A stretch of 16,133 nt of DNA from FEN-1297 sp964530445 (GCA_964530445.1 CAZHBJ010000071.1:1-16133); one strand, 5' to 3'. Shown: positions 1-6,736, counted from the first letter of the stretch. Made by a program: numbers and translations. Notes: generated by a model from the letters alone, not told the origin.

Positions 1-1340
1 GCAATATATTGTGCATATCCGTGGTTTTCGTTTGAAAGGCTTGTTAAAAATGATTTACTTACATCCTCACCGACACCGAAAGAAAAAATTCTCACATTCT
101 TCTTATTATATCCCGATACGTCGGCAAGTATCGAATCGGTATTTGTTTTACCCCAAGTCGGTTTTCCGTCGGTAAGAAATACCAGATCATTTGAAGTCGA
201 ATCTTCAAAATTTTGATTTAACGATTCGCTTAAGGATTGATCGATGTTCGTCATACCGAGAGCGTACATTTGATAAACGAAATTTTTTACTGCTGTTATA
301 TTTTCGGTAGTGGCAGAAACAAGATCGGGTTTAAACTTGTCTACGAATGTCCCGAATGTTATTATATTAAACTTATCGTCTGTATTCAGAAGATTTAAAA
401 AATTATTTAATGCTTCTTTAACCTGACTTAATCTCATCCCCTCCATACTTGAAGATACATCCGCGGTAAATACAATATCCTTGGGAATAACTTCATTATC
501 ACCCAGATTGTCCGGCGGAGTAATCCATATAGCATAATAGCTGTCTGTTCCTATCGAGTCTTCAGGTACGGGCGTATATGTAAGTAAAGAAAAATGAACG
601 CTGTCTCTTTTTGTTTCAAATTCTACTACAAGATCTTTATCCGGTGTGTAATTTTCATCGCCGTAAAATAATGTATATTCATTATCGGAAATTTTATTAA
701 TTTTTGCTGCCGAAGAATTTCCATGTGAAGGGGAGAAAAATTCTTTAAATGGATATTGCGAAACCGCATCTAGATTAACCGATACGGTCTCCAAAGGTTT
801 GGAAGATAGTTGTAGAGTATTCAACTGAAATACATATTTCACCACTCCCATATCATATTGCAGCGGTTCGATATATGTAATTTCCGTTCGAACATCGCTG
901 TCAGCATCAATCGGAACAATGCTTAGTTTAAAAAGATTATTACCAAGATATTCGAGCAAAGCAGGATCCATCCACTGCCGAAGCTTCCGGTTATAATCAT
1001 TTGTAGCCTGCTGCTTTTCCCTGATCGATGCGACAAATCTTTTTCCGTTAACCCAATAAACCAATTCCGTAATTGTTGCATTCTCAGGCAAAGGGAAGAT
1101 ATAAATGGCTTCTACTGAAGTGCTCATATCGTTGTGAAAAGTCTGATCGACATGAGTGACGGCAATTTGTTCGTGAATATCAATTGCCGCATCGACTTTT
1201 TTAATCCACATTTTTTGATATTGGTCGGAACTGAATCGAGGACGTGCATACAACGCACCCACAGCCATTGTCTCATTACTTAATAACACTATCGTTATAA
1301 ACGTTAATAAGGCAGCGGAAAAAGTAATACACTTTTTCAT
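1..1340 (-). CDS. Secreted VIT and VWA domain protein (3' end outside window)
   Basis: My own reverse-strand translation is open from an ATG at 1340-1338 to the window edge (446 codons). Residues 1-26 form a signal peptide (MKKC start, hydrophobic core to about residue 20, TMA before cleavage). Residues about 40-160 match a VIT (inter-alpha-trypsin inhibitor) domain, with YIFPLPENATI at 80-90 and a DPALLEY segment near 125-131. A von Willebrand type A domain begins near residue 286. All MIDAS metal-site elements are visible: DVSSS from D294, the threonine of LGMTNID and the aspartate of FLTDGKP. The family is exported and metal-dependent, generally protein-binding; the ligand is unknown. GGGTGAG lies just upstream of the ATG as ribosome binding site. 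The C-terminus, which could carry a sorting domain, is not visible. The domain call is secure; the biological role is not known. Confidence 0.9.
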   Translation of the reverse strand, partial: MKKCITFSAALLTFITIVLLSNETMAVGALYARPRFSSDQYQKMWIKKVDAAIDIHEQIAVTHVDQTFHNDMSTSVEAIYIFPLPENATITELVYWVNGKRFVASIREKQQATNDYNRKLRQWMDPALLEYLGNNLFKLSIVPIDADSDVRTEITYIEPLQYDMGVVKYVFQLNTLQLSSKPLETVSVNLDAVSQYPFKEFFSPSHGNSSAAKINKISDNEYTLFYGDENYTPDKDLVVEFETKRDSVHFSLLTYTPVPEDSIGTDSYYAIWITPPDNLGDNEVIPKDIVFTADVSSSMEGMRLSQVKEALNNFLNLLNTDDKFNIITFGTFVDKFKPDLVSATTENITAVKNFVYQMYALGMTNIDQSLSESLNQNFEDSTSNDLVFLTDGKPTWGKTNTDSILADVSGYNKKNVRIFSFGVGEDVSKSFLTSLSNENHGYAQYI

Positions 1341-1356
1341 GGTCTCACCCTTTATT

Positions 1357-1379
1357 TGTGATTAAATAAATTTATCACA
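1357..1379. promoter_or_regulatory. Dyad TGTGAT-N11-ATCACA upstream of the VIT/VWA gene
   Basis: TGTGAT at 1357-1362 and ATCACA at 1374-1379 are perfect inverted hexamers. The inner bases AAAT and ATTT can extend the pairing with one bulged base. The element starts 17 bp before the ATG, downstream of the promoter candidate, so it would lie in the mRNA leader. The half-sites resemble CRP half-sites but the spacing does not fit CRP. It may be an operator, a leader hairpin or chance in AT-rich DNA. Confidence 0.3.
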
Positions 1380-1449
1380 TTGTTTTATATGAGAAGCGTT
1401 TATTTATGATAACTCAAAATAAATACGGCAAAAACTTTTTATAAAACAT

Positions 1450-1477
1450 ATGATAACATTTACGGCTGCTTTGGCAA
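1450..1477 (-). promoter_or_regulatory. Candidate sigma-70-type promoter for the VIT/VWA gene
   Basis: On the minus strand TTGCCA (1477-1472) is followed after 16 bp by TATCAT (1455-1450), with TG one base before the -10 (extended -10 form). Each hexamer is 5/6 to consensus. Transcription would start near 1443, giving a leader of about 100 nt that includes the TGTGAT dyad. A second TATCAT at 1411-1406 has no good -35. Confidence 0.4.
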
Positions 1478-1597
1478 GTAAAAATAGAAATGCATTCCCT
1501 CAATTAGTGTAAAGAAGAGACTAATTTATTATAAGCTTCTCCTAAAAATTTTTATAATGAAATTTAACACTGAATAAATATAATAATTTTTATATTA

Positions 1598-1615
1598 AAA
1601 GAAACAAATTTCTTT
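1598..1615 (-). terminator. Weak AT-only hairpin after the YD-repeat lipoprotein
   Basis: Seven base pairs (AAAGAAA/TTTCTTT) with a 4-nt loop lie 7 bp past the stop codon at 1624-1622, followed by one further T on the minus strand. The stem has one G:C pair, so it would be a poor intrinsic terminator. It is listed only because of its position. The remaining sequence between 1341 and 1621 is AT-rich with no gene. Confidence 0.2.
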
Positions 1616-1621
1616 AAATTA

Positions 1622-2359
1622 TTAATAAAATTTGTAAACGAACTGAATTACCCCTACTTGTACACCATCATCGTTGTACTTCAATTCCTCAATAATATTT
1701 CCCTTATTATCGTATTTATATATATATTTATTCTGCAGGTCATTATCACCGTTATAGCTTATAGATGATATTTTTTTTCCGTTCTCATCATATTGGTTAA
1801 CAATTTTAAATTCAAGCTCGCCATCTGCATTATACCATAAGTCATCAGTTAACTCGCCGTATTCATCATACTTATACATATAATATTTTTCCGTTTCCCC
1901 GCTCATGTTAAGTCTAGTAGCTTTTATTTTATTGCCGTATTTATTGTATTCATACGTAAATTTATTAATTAGGATACTATTGGCATTATATCTTAAGGAT
2001 TGTGTACGATACCCTTTGCTGTTGTACTTATAATAATAATACTGATCTACTTTACCATCATTATTATAAAAGAGCATTTCCGTTTTATATCCCTGGGTAT
2101 TATAAAGGGTTTGAGACATTTTGTGCCCGTCCGTCAACTTGCCGTCAGAATTCAATTTAAAACTAATCTTATCTACTGATTTTATCCTTTGTGTTTTAAC
2201 AAGATTTCTTTCTTCAAAATCAGCATTTTTTATAAAATTTATTTTCTTTTCTTTATTATACCTAATATTTGATTTTTCGGACTCTTTGGTAGAAGAACAT
2301 CCTTGGATTAAAACTACAGTTAAAATACAAGTAAAAGATATTATAACTTTAAGCTTCAC
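1622..2359 (-). CDS. Lipoprotein built of six exact 26-residue YD-like repeats
   Basis: This is a 245-residue predicted lipoprotein. A short signal peptide ends in a lipobox LIQGC, with the lipidated cysteine at residue 21. A charged linker (22-85) precedes six consecutive 26-residue units (86-241) and a four-residue YKFY end. The unit pattern is Y-[ND]-x-x-G at positions 1-5 and usually Y-N-x-D-G at positions 13-17, like an Rhs/YD repeat but far too short for an Rhs toxin core. A degraded half unit may precede the array (LNSDGKL, 69-75). The start is GTG (2359-2357), with GGAGAG six bases upstream; the ATG further up opens only a four-codon frame. It lies 144 bp after another repeat lipoprotein on the same strand. 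Function unknown; a surface binding or structural role is inferred from architecture. Confidence 0.85.
   Translation of the reverse strand: MKLKVIISFTCILTVVLIQGCSSTKESEKSNIRYNKEKKINFIKNADFEERNLVKTQRIKSVDKISFKLNSDGKLTDGHKMSQTLYNTQGYKTEMLFYNNDGKVDQYYYYKYNSKGYRTQSLRYNANSILINKFTYEYNKYGNKIKATRLNMSGETEKYYMYKYDEYGELTDDLWYNADGELEFKIVNQYDENGKKISSISYNGDNDLQNKYIYKYDNKGNIIEELKYNDDGVQVGVIQFVYKFY
1637..2104 (-). repeat. Six in-frame 78-bp coding repeats (26 aa each)
   Basis: Units encode residues 86-111, 112-137, 138-163, 164-189, 190-215 and 216-241 of the lipoprotein, with no insertion or deletion between units. Amino-acid positions 1, 2, 5 and 14 are the most conserved (Tyr, Asn/Asp, Gly, Asn). The DNA copies have diverged, so this is an old array, not a recent expansion. 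Confidence 0.85.
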
Positions 2360-2390
2360 TAAAGACTCTCCATCTAAGTAAATTCCAATT

Positions 2391-2418
2391 TGTCGTGTTG
2401 ATAGACGACATCTTTTTT
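2391..2418 (+). terminator. Hairpin plus T6 facing plus strand, between two minus-strand genes
   Basis: TGTCGT (2391-2396) and ACGACA (2405-2410) pair around an 8-nt loop, and TC then six Ts follow on the plus strand. No plus-strand gene ends here, so it would only stop antisense transcripts. On the minus strand the same hairpin lies in the leader of the YD-repeat lipoprotein, without a T-run. Six pairs only; may be chance. Confidence 0.25.
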
Positions 2419-2503
2419 AATAAGGCAAACGACTTTTTGTTCATAGAAAATACAAAATTATTTTAATTCTTTATTTTAGTATAAGGAAGTTATCTTTTCA
2501 ATA

Positions 2504-3064
2504 TTAAATTTTATCACTTTTCTTTTTCACCTTTTTACTTTTTACCTCTATTCCGTTCTTAAAAATTTTCTTTAAAGTTATTTTACCTTTTTTATCGAAA
2601 TCAATCCATTCACCTTCTCTTTTACCGGAAACAAAACTGCCGGTTCCCTTTATTCCTCCTTTATCATAATACCAGGTCCATTTGCCTTCCGGTATGTCAT
2701 CTTTAAAATAACCTTGGCTTTCCATAGATGAATCCGGATAATAATATTTCCAAAGCCCCTGGTTTTTATTGCTAACAAGATGACCTGTCATTTGTAAAGT
2801 TCCGTTCTTATAATAGGTATTAAGTTCTCCGGTTTTAACACCATTTAAAACATCGTATTCGATTTTTATTCCTTTAACAAATCCTGTCCTTTTGCCTGTG
2901 TACGGAATCTTGCTATCATTCCGATAAATTAAACCTTTTTTAATAACAAATTCATTATCATTTTTTTTCTTATGTGAGCAAGATGGTATTAAAACGGAAA
3001 TGATTAATAACAATATTATAAAATAGATACTATTCCCTGTAAAATTCGGCTGGAGTTTTTGCAT
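2504..3064 (-). CDS. MORN-like (YwqK-type) repeat lipoprotein
   Basis: A 186-residue predicted lipoprotein. A hydrophobic segment (about 13-27) ends in a lipobox-like LIPSC, with the cysteine at residue 29. From residue 75 four 24-residue units follow without gaps (75-98, 99-122, 123-146, 147-170), with the MORN-2 pattern G-x-W-x-x-Y-Y-x-x-G. An imperfect further unit is visible at about 44-70. The tail (171-186) is very rich in lysine. Such proteins are often named YwqK-family antitoxins in databases, but no toxin gene lies next to it and the lipobox argues for an envelope location. The ATG at 3064 has AAAGG six bases upstream. It follows the HIT gene by 106 bp, which include an 18-bp palindrome, so it may have its own promoter. 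Function unknown. Confidence 0.85.
   Translation of the reverse strand: MQKLQPNFTGNSIYFIILLLIISVLIPSCSHKKKNDNEFVIKKGLIYRNDSKIPYTGKRTGFVKGIKIEYDVLNGVKTGELNTYYKNGTLQMTGHLVSNKNQGLWKYYYPDSSMESQGYFKDDIPEGKWTWYYDKGGIKGTGSFVSGKREGEWIDFDKKGKITLKKIFKNGIEVKSKKVKKKSDKI
2555..2842 (-). repeat. Four in-frame 72-bp MORN-like coding repeats (24 aa each)
   Basis: Codes for residues 75-170 of the lipoprotein. Units align without gaps on GxW/GEL and YY(x)2-3G positions and are diverged at DNA level. Confidence 0.75.
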
Positions 3065-3110
3065 AAAATGCCTTTATAAATTATTGAAAAGGATAAAAGG
3101 AATTAAATGA

Positions 3111-3128
3111 CGGACAATATATTGTCCG
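3111..3128. promoter_or_regulatory. 18-bp perfect palindrome, possible operator
   Basis: CGGACAATATATTGTCCG is a perfect palindrome 47 bp upstream of the MORN-like lipoprotein start and 43 bp past the HIT stop. Its centre contains TATATT on the minus strand, the -10 hexamer seen in the two best promoters here, but no good -35 is present. As RNA it could form a 7-bp hairpin with a TATA loop, without a T-run, so it is not a typical terminator. An overlapping alternative pairing exists between TCCGGT (3125-3130) and ACCGGA (3154-3159). Confidence 0.4.
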
Positions 3129-3170
3129 GTATTTAAAAATAAAGAAAGTATAAACCGGATTTAAATTATA

Positions 3171-3695
3171 TTATTTATTTGTTGAAATAAAGCTCTTTTT
3201 TATTTCCAAGTAAGCTTTTAATAAGTTCTTTTTTGTTTCGGCCAAATCCTGAGATATTACTTTAACTTCTCCGATAACAGGCATAAAATTAGTATCTCCG
3301 TTCCATCTCGGAACGATATGGAAATGCAAATGTTCATCAATACCCGCCCCGCTAACCTTTCCGAGATTTGCACCGACGTTAAAACCTTCCGGAGATAGAA
3401 CGGATCTTAATGCTTCCTCCGCCATTTGAAGCTTCTGCATAATTTCAATTGATTCTTCACTCGTCAGCGAAGAAAAATCATTTGTGTGCCTGTACGGTAA
3501 AACCATTAGGTGACCGTTATTATAAGGATATAGATTCAATACCGTATAAGTTAAATGCCCTTTATCTACTAAAAGATTTGTAAGATCGTTTTCATTTAAT
3601 TTTGATATTTCACAGAAAATACAGCCCTGCGATTTATCTTTCTTCTTTATTGAATCAATATACTGTGAACGCCAGGGCGACCATAATTTTTCCAT
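3171..3695 (-). CDS. HIT-family (histidine triad) nucleotide hydrolase/transferase
   Basis: A 174-residue cytoplasmic protein of the HIT superfamily, whose members act on nucleotide phosphoanhydrides such as Ap4A or on nucleotide conjugates. The triad HLHFHIVPRW carries histidines at 122, 124 and 126; the middle one of the catalytic set acts as nucleophile in this family. CxxC (Cys25, Cys28) near the N-terminus, probably with His70 and a triad histidine, fits the zinc site found in many bacterial HIT proteins. The opening LWSPWRSQYI and length resemble the Ap4A phosphorylase-like group described in Mycobacterium, so Ap4A cleavage is the best guess, but substrate cannot be read from sequence. 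The ATG at 3695 has GAGG upstream. A terminator-like hairpin lies directly before that site, 43 bp after the EF-G paralogue. Confidence 0.93.
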   Translation of the reverse strand: MEKLWSPWRSQYIDSIKKKDKSQGCIFCEISKLNENDLTNLLVDKGHLTYTVLNLYPYNNGHLMVLPYRHTNDFSSLTSEESIEIMQKLQMAEEALRSVLSPEGFNVGANLGKVSGAGIDEHLHFHIVPRWNGDTNFMPVIGEVKVISQDLAETKKNLLKAYLEIKKSFISTNK

Positions 3696-3705
3696 TTTAC
3701 CTCAT

Positions 3706-3730
3706 AAAAAAGGCGGCTGTTACACCGCCG
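3706..3730 (-). terminator. Intrinsic terminator or attenuator between EF-G paralogue and HIT gene
   Basis: On the minus strand GGCGG (3729-3725) and CCGCC (3716-3712) pair, plus one T-G wobble, followed directly by six Ts (3711-3706). This GC-rich stem stands out in AT-rich surroundings. The T-run ends 10 bp before the HIT ATG, so the HIT gene has no room for a promoter after it. Confidence 0.75.
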
Positions 3731-3738
3731 ATTAAAAA

Positions 3739-5832
3739 CTAATGTCCTTCTTCTCTTGATTTGTTATACTCATCAATTATTTTTTGTTCTACTTCTTTAG
3801 GAACTTCTTCATAGTGAGAGAATTCACGCTTGTGAACACCGCGGCCGGATGTCAGGCTTCTAAGAGTTGAAGAATACTTATATAATTCTGCCAAAGGCAC
3901 CTGAGCTTTTATTATCTGGAAATGCCCGTTGGAATCCATACCTAAAATTTTACCTCTCCTGCTTGATATATCCCCCATTACGTCTCCCATATATTCTTCG
4001 GGAACGGTTACTTCGATAATATAAATGGGTTCCAATAGACAAGGTTTTGCCTCAAGCATTCCCTTTCTAAAACATTGCGATGCCGCAATTTTAAATGACA
4101 TTTCATCGGAGTCAACGGTGTGAAAAGTACCGTCGAATATCGTTACCTTAACATCAACAACAGTGTTACCGGAAATAACACCTTTATGCATAGTTTCTAC
4201 AATTCCTTTCTCAACTGCAGGAATAAACCTGCCCGGTACAACTCCACCTACTATTGCATTGACAAATTCAAATCCATTACCTCTTTGCAAAGGTTCCAAT
4301 TTAAAATGAACATGACCGTACTGTCCTCTTCCGCCGGATTGTTTCTTATGTTTATATTCTGCATCATCAATCCTTCCTTTAATTGTTTCCCTATAAGGAA
4401 CTCTCGGCTCAACCATGTCTACATCAACACCGTATCTTTCTTTTAACCTTTTAACCGCTAAGCTTAGTTGAAGTTCTCCCTGACCGGAGATAATTGTTTG
4501 CGAAATTTCAGGATCAAACTTAACGCTGAACGAAGGATCTTCTTCATGCAAAGTATGAAGTCCCGATGCAATTTTATCTTCATCACCTTTTGCTTTCGGA
4601 ATTATAGCGCTATTAATAACCGGTTCCGGAAAAAATATTTTAGGAATTACAACCGAAAGATTTTTAGAAGTTAAAGTATTGTTTGTATGTGTATCCTTTA
4701 ATTTGACCACAGCTCCTAAATCGCCTGCCAAAACTTTAGCAACATCGGTTCTATTATGCCCATTTAAAATAGACAACTGGCTTAAACGTTCCGTCTTTTC
4801 GTTGTTTTGATTTAAAAGATCCAAACCTGCGGTTGCAGTACCTGAATAGACTTTAAATAATGACAGTTCTCCCACGTGCTGTTCGGATATAGTTTTAAAA
4901 ATGAATAATACCATTTCTCCCGAAGCATCAGGTTTTAACAATATTTTATTCTCCGAGTCTTTCAATGTTACTTCTTCGCCGCCCCTATCATTAGGTGTTG
5001 GAAAATACTTGGATGCAAAATCCAGGAAGTTATTAATTCCCACACCTTTGGAAGAAGAGATCGCAAAAACGGGGGTTAAACTTCCTTTTAAAATCGCTGT
5101 TTTCAAACCTTTTTCGAGATCTTCAGAAGATAATGTTCCTTCTTCAAAGTACTTATTCATTAATTCTTCGGAAGTTTCGGCAATTTTTTCAATTAGTTCA
5201 GTTCGATATTCATCAGCAGTACCTTGTAAATCGGCAGGGATATCTTTAGTGTTTACATTTTTGCTTCCCGGCTCGCCGTATTCATATGCCTTCATGGATA
5301 GAACATCAATCACAGTATTAAAATTAACTCCCTCTTGTGCCGGGAATGTTACAACTATAGCATTTCCCGATATTCTATCCTTAGCCTGTTTTTCCGTTAC
5401 TTTGAATTTTGAATGCTCATTGTCGACCTTGTTTATTAATATTGCACTGGGAAGTTTATATTCATTGGCAAACCGGAAAGTGCTTTCCGAGCCTACTTCA
5501 ATTCCCTCTGCGGATTTTAATACCAGTACGGCAGTATCTACAACACGAAGGGCAGCTTTAACGTCACCCAAAAAATCAGAATATCCCGGAGTATCCAGAA
5601 TATTTATTTTTGAATTATTCCATTCCAGATGAAGAAGTGAAGTGGAGATCGAAATTTGTTTTTCAATTTCATTGGGGGTATAATCTGAAGTTGTATTACC
5701 TTCAGATATATTTCCTATTCTATTTATTTCGCCGGCTGTGAAGAGAAATATTTCTGATAAAGATGTTTTACCGCTTCCGCCATGACCTATTAACGCAATA
5801 TTACGTACTGATTCAGAGTCATATTCTTTCAA
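3739..5832 (-). CDS. fusA2: Elongation factor G paralogue (EF-G2-like translational GTPase)
   Basis: A 697-residue, full-length EF-G-type GTPase. The G domain has a P-loop GHGGSGKT (16-23), switch II DTPGYSDF (80-87) and NKVD (134-137). Domains II-III follow, then domain IV from about 475 (EPRVPYRETI, SGGRGQYGHV at 499-508, GGVVPGRF at 529-536) and domain V from about 600. Housekeeping EF-G has AHIDAGKT and DTPGHVDF; here the catalytic switch II histidine is tyrosine (Tyr84). Together with the GHGGSGKT P-loop, this places it in the EF-G-like/EF-G2 subfamily rather than the main translocase. It probably binds ribosomes, but its role is unclear. The start is TTG, set by AAGGAGG eight bases upstream; an out-of-frame ATG lies between. 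It follows the YtxG-like gene by 47 bp and probably shares the ytxH promoter. A terminator follows its stop. Confidence 0.93.
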   Translation of the reverse strand: MKEYDSESVRNIALIGHGGSGKTSLSEIFLFTAGEINRIGNISEGNTTSDYTPNEIEKQISISTSLLHLEWNNSKINILDTPGYSDFLGDVKAALRVVDTAVLVLKSAEGIEVGSESTFRFANEYKLPSAILINKVDNEHSKFKVTEKQAKDRISGNAIVVTFPAQEGVNFNTVIDVLSMKAYEYGEPGSKNVNTKDIPADLQGTADEYRTELIEKIAETSEELMNKYFEEGTLSSEDLEKGLKTAILKGSLTPVFAISSSKGVGINNFLDFASKYFPTPNDRGGEEVTLKDSENKILLKPDASGEMVLFIFKTISEQHVGELSLFKVYSGTATAGLDLLNQNNEKTERLSQLSILNGHNRTDVAKVLAGDLGAVVKLKDTHTNNTLTSKNLSVVIPKIFFPEPVINSAIIPKAKGDEDKIASGLHTLHEEDPSFSVKFDPEISQTIISGQGELQLSLAVKRLKERYGVDVDMVEPRVPYRETIKGRIDDAEYKHKKQSGGRGQYGHVHFKLEPLQRGNGFEFVNAIVGGVVPGRFIPAVEKGIVETMHKGVISGNTVVDVKVTIFDGTFHTVDSDEMSFKIAASQCFRKGMLEAKPCLLEPIYIIEVTVPEEYMGDVMGDISSRRGKILGMDSNGHFQIIKAQVPLAELYKYSSTLRSLTSGRGVHKREFSHYEEVPKEVEQKIIDEYNKSREEGH

Positions 5833-5847
5833 GTGACATTCCTCCTT
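5830..5847 (-). promoter_or_regulatory. Shine-Dalgarno site that fixes the TTG start of the EF-G paralogue
   Basis: AAGGAGG (5847-5841) is eight bases from TTG (5832-5830), an ideal spacing. The ATG inside the spacer is one base from the site and opens a six-codon frame (M S L E R I, stop) that overlaps the true start in another frame. Confidence 0.75.
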
Positions 5848-5879
5848 AAATTCAAGGTGAGATTAAAATTATGTTTTAG

Positions 5880-6266
5880 TTATTTTTTTTTGTAGGCATT
5901 CCAAAAAGCATTTACACCGTTGGAAATAGCCGAAAGGTTTTTAATAAGGTCCAGAACCGGGCCTGCAAAACCATCCCTAACTTTCTCCTCCAGGTCTAGT
6001 ATGGTATCTACCCTATCATTAAATTTATTTACAATTCCTTTTGTTATGTTTAACTGTTCGCCTGCTTCTCCCGATATTTGATTTAATTTTTCACTTAAAT
6101 TCGTTGTAGAAGCAATTAAAGGTTTAATCTCAGAAGATAAATCTTGAACTTCCGATTCTATATCTTTAATAGACTTGGTTATCCTATTAATATAGATTAC
6201 CAATGCAATACAAAGCACTGATGCACATGCAAGTAAAATTACGGAGAATATGGAGACAAAATTCAT
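5880..6266 (-). CDS. YtxG/DUF948-like membrane-anchored coiled-coil protein
   Basis: A 128-residue protein with one N-terminal membrane segment (about 5-27), then a long helical, heptad-like region (30-105) and a basic end (YKKK). This is the layout of the DUF948/YtxG family. Detailed sequence identity is weak by eye, so the family call rests on architecture and on its partner: it lies 21 bp after a YtxH gene, the same pairing as in the Bacillus ytxGH stress operon. No enzyme motif is present; a structural or scaffolding role at the inner membrane is inferred. The ATG at 6266 has no visible Shine-Dalgarno site, so translation may depend on ribosomes arriving from ytxH. Confidence 0.75.
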   Translation of the reverse strand: MNFVSIFSVILLACASVLCIALVIYINRITKSIKDIESEVQDLSSEIKPLIASTTNLSEKLNQISGEAGEQLNITKGIVNKFNDRVDTILDLEEKVRDGFAGPVLDLIKNLSAISNGVNAFWNAYKKK

Positions 6267-6287
6267 AAATTAATTTAGTTTTTTAAT

Positions 6288-6701
6288 TTAAGAATTCTTT
6301 GTACTTTTATAAGCGTCAACACCTGCTTTAACAGCATCTTTTAATTTGGAACCTTCGTTCTCCAGAGTTTTCTTTCCGGTATTTACAGCCCAATTGGTTT
6401 TGGATTTGGCATCGTTAAATATTTTTTCAGCATCTTTAAGCAGTTCATCCGATTTAGCTTTAGCATCACTAATTAATTTTTCGGATTTTTTCTTTCCATC
6501 ATTAATGAGTTCTTTTGCTTTGTCCTTTGCCTCTTCAATATACTTATCGGCTTCATCCATATAGCCGTCGGTTCTAACCTTAATATCGCTCCTCAATTCT
6601 TTACCGCTTTTAGGCGCATATAATAAAGCTAAAACAGCACCCACAACTCCACCGGCAAGAAAACCTACCAATAATCCTTTGCTAACATTATTATCTGACA
6701 T
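6288..6701 (-). CDS. ytxH: YtxH-family protein
   Basis: A 137-residue protein. A glycine-rich membrane segment (about 8-27) is followed directly by LYAPKSGKELR, the signature of the YtxH family, in which the (F/Y)APxSGxE(L/T)R motif sits after a single membrane helix. The remainder (40-125) is a lysine/alanine/aspartate-rich helix with repeated DAKxKxDELxxDAEK-like segments, resembling LEA or apolipoprotein-like amphipathic helices. YtxH proteins are linked to general stress in Bacillus; the molecular activity is unknown. The ATG has AAGGAG six bases upstream and a strong promoter candidate is 36 bp upstream, so this is the first gene of the ytxH, ytxG-like, EF-G2 unit. Confidence 0.9.
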   Translation of the reverse strand: MSDNNVSKGLLVGFLAGGVVGAVLALLYAPKSGKELRSDIKVRTDGYMDEADKYIEEAKDKAKELINDGKKKSEKLISDAKAKSDELLKDAEKIFNDAKSKTNWAVNTGKKTLENEGSKLKDAVKAGVDAYKSTKNS

Positions 6702-6736
6702 ACAAACTCCTTTTTAACGATTAATTCTACCCTTTG

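Noticed and set aside
2..11. CAATATATTG, matching the core of the palindrome at 3111-3128
   Set aside because: Only ten bases, inside the VIT/VWA coding sequence, and AT-rich; likely chance.
1357..1379. CRP/FNR binding site
   Set aside because: Half-sites look like TGTGA/TCACA but are separated by 13 bases instead of 6.
1622..2359. Rhs/polymorphic toxin
   Set aside because: The YD-like units are only six, the protein is a 245-residue lipoprotein, and there is no Rhs core, toxin domain or immunity gene.
2504..3064. YwqK antitoxin of a toxin-antitoxin pair
   Set aside because: This name follows from MORN-2 repeats only. There is a lipoprotein signal and no toxin-like neighbour.
4901..5632. 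243-codon open frame on the plus strand inside the EF-G paralogue
   Set aside because: It is antisense to a conserved GTPase whose motifs are intact, and its product shows no recognisable motif, signal or suitable ribosome binding site. Other plus-strand frames at 2121-2381, 4120-4674, 6346-6564, 7293-7664 and 8959-9156 were rejected for the same reason.
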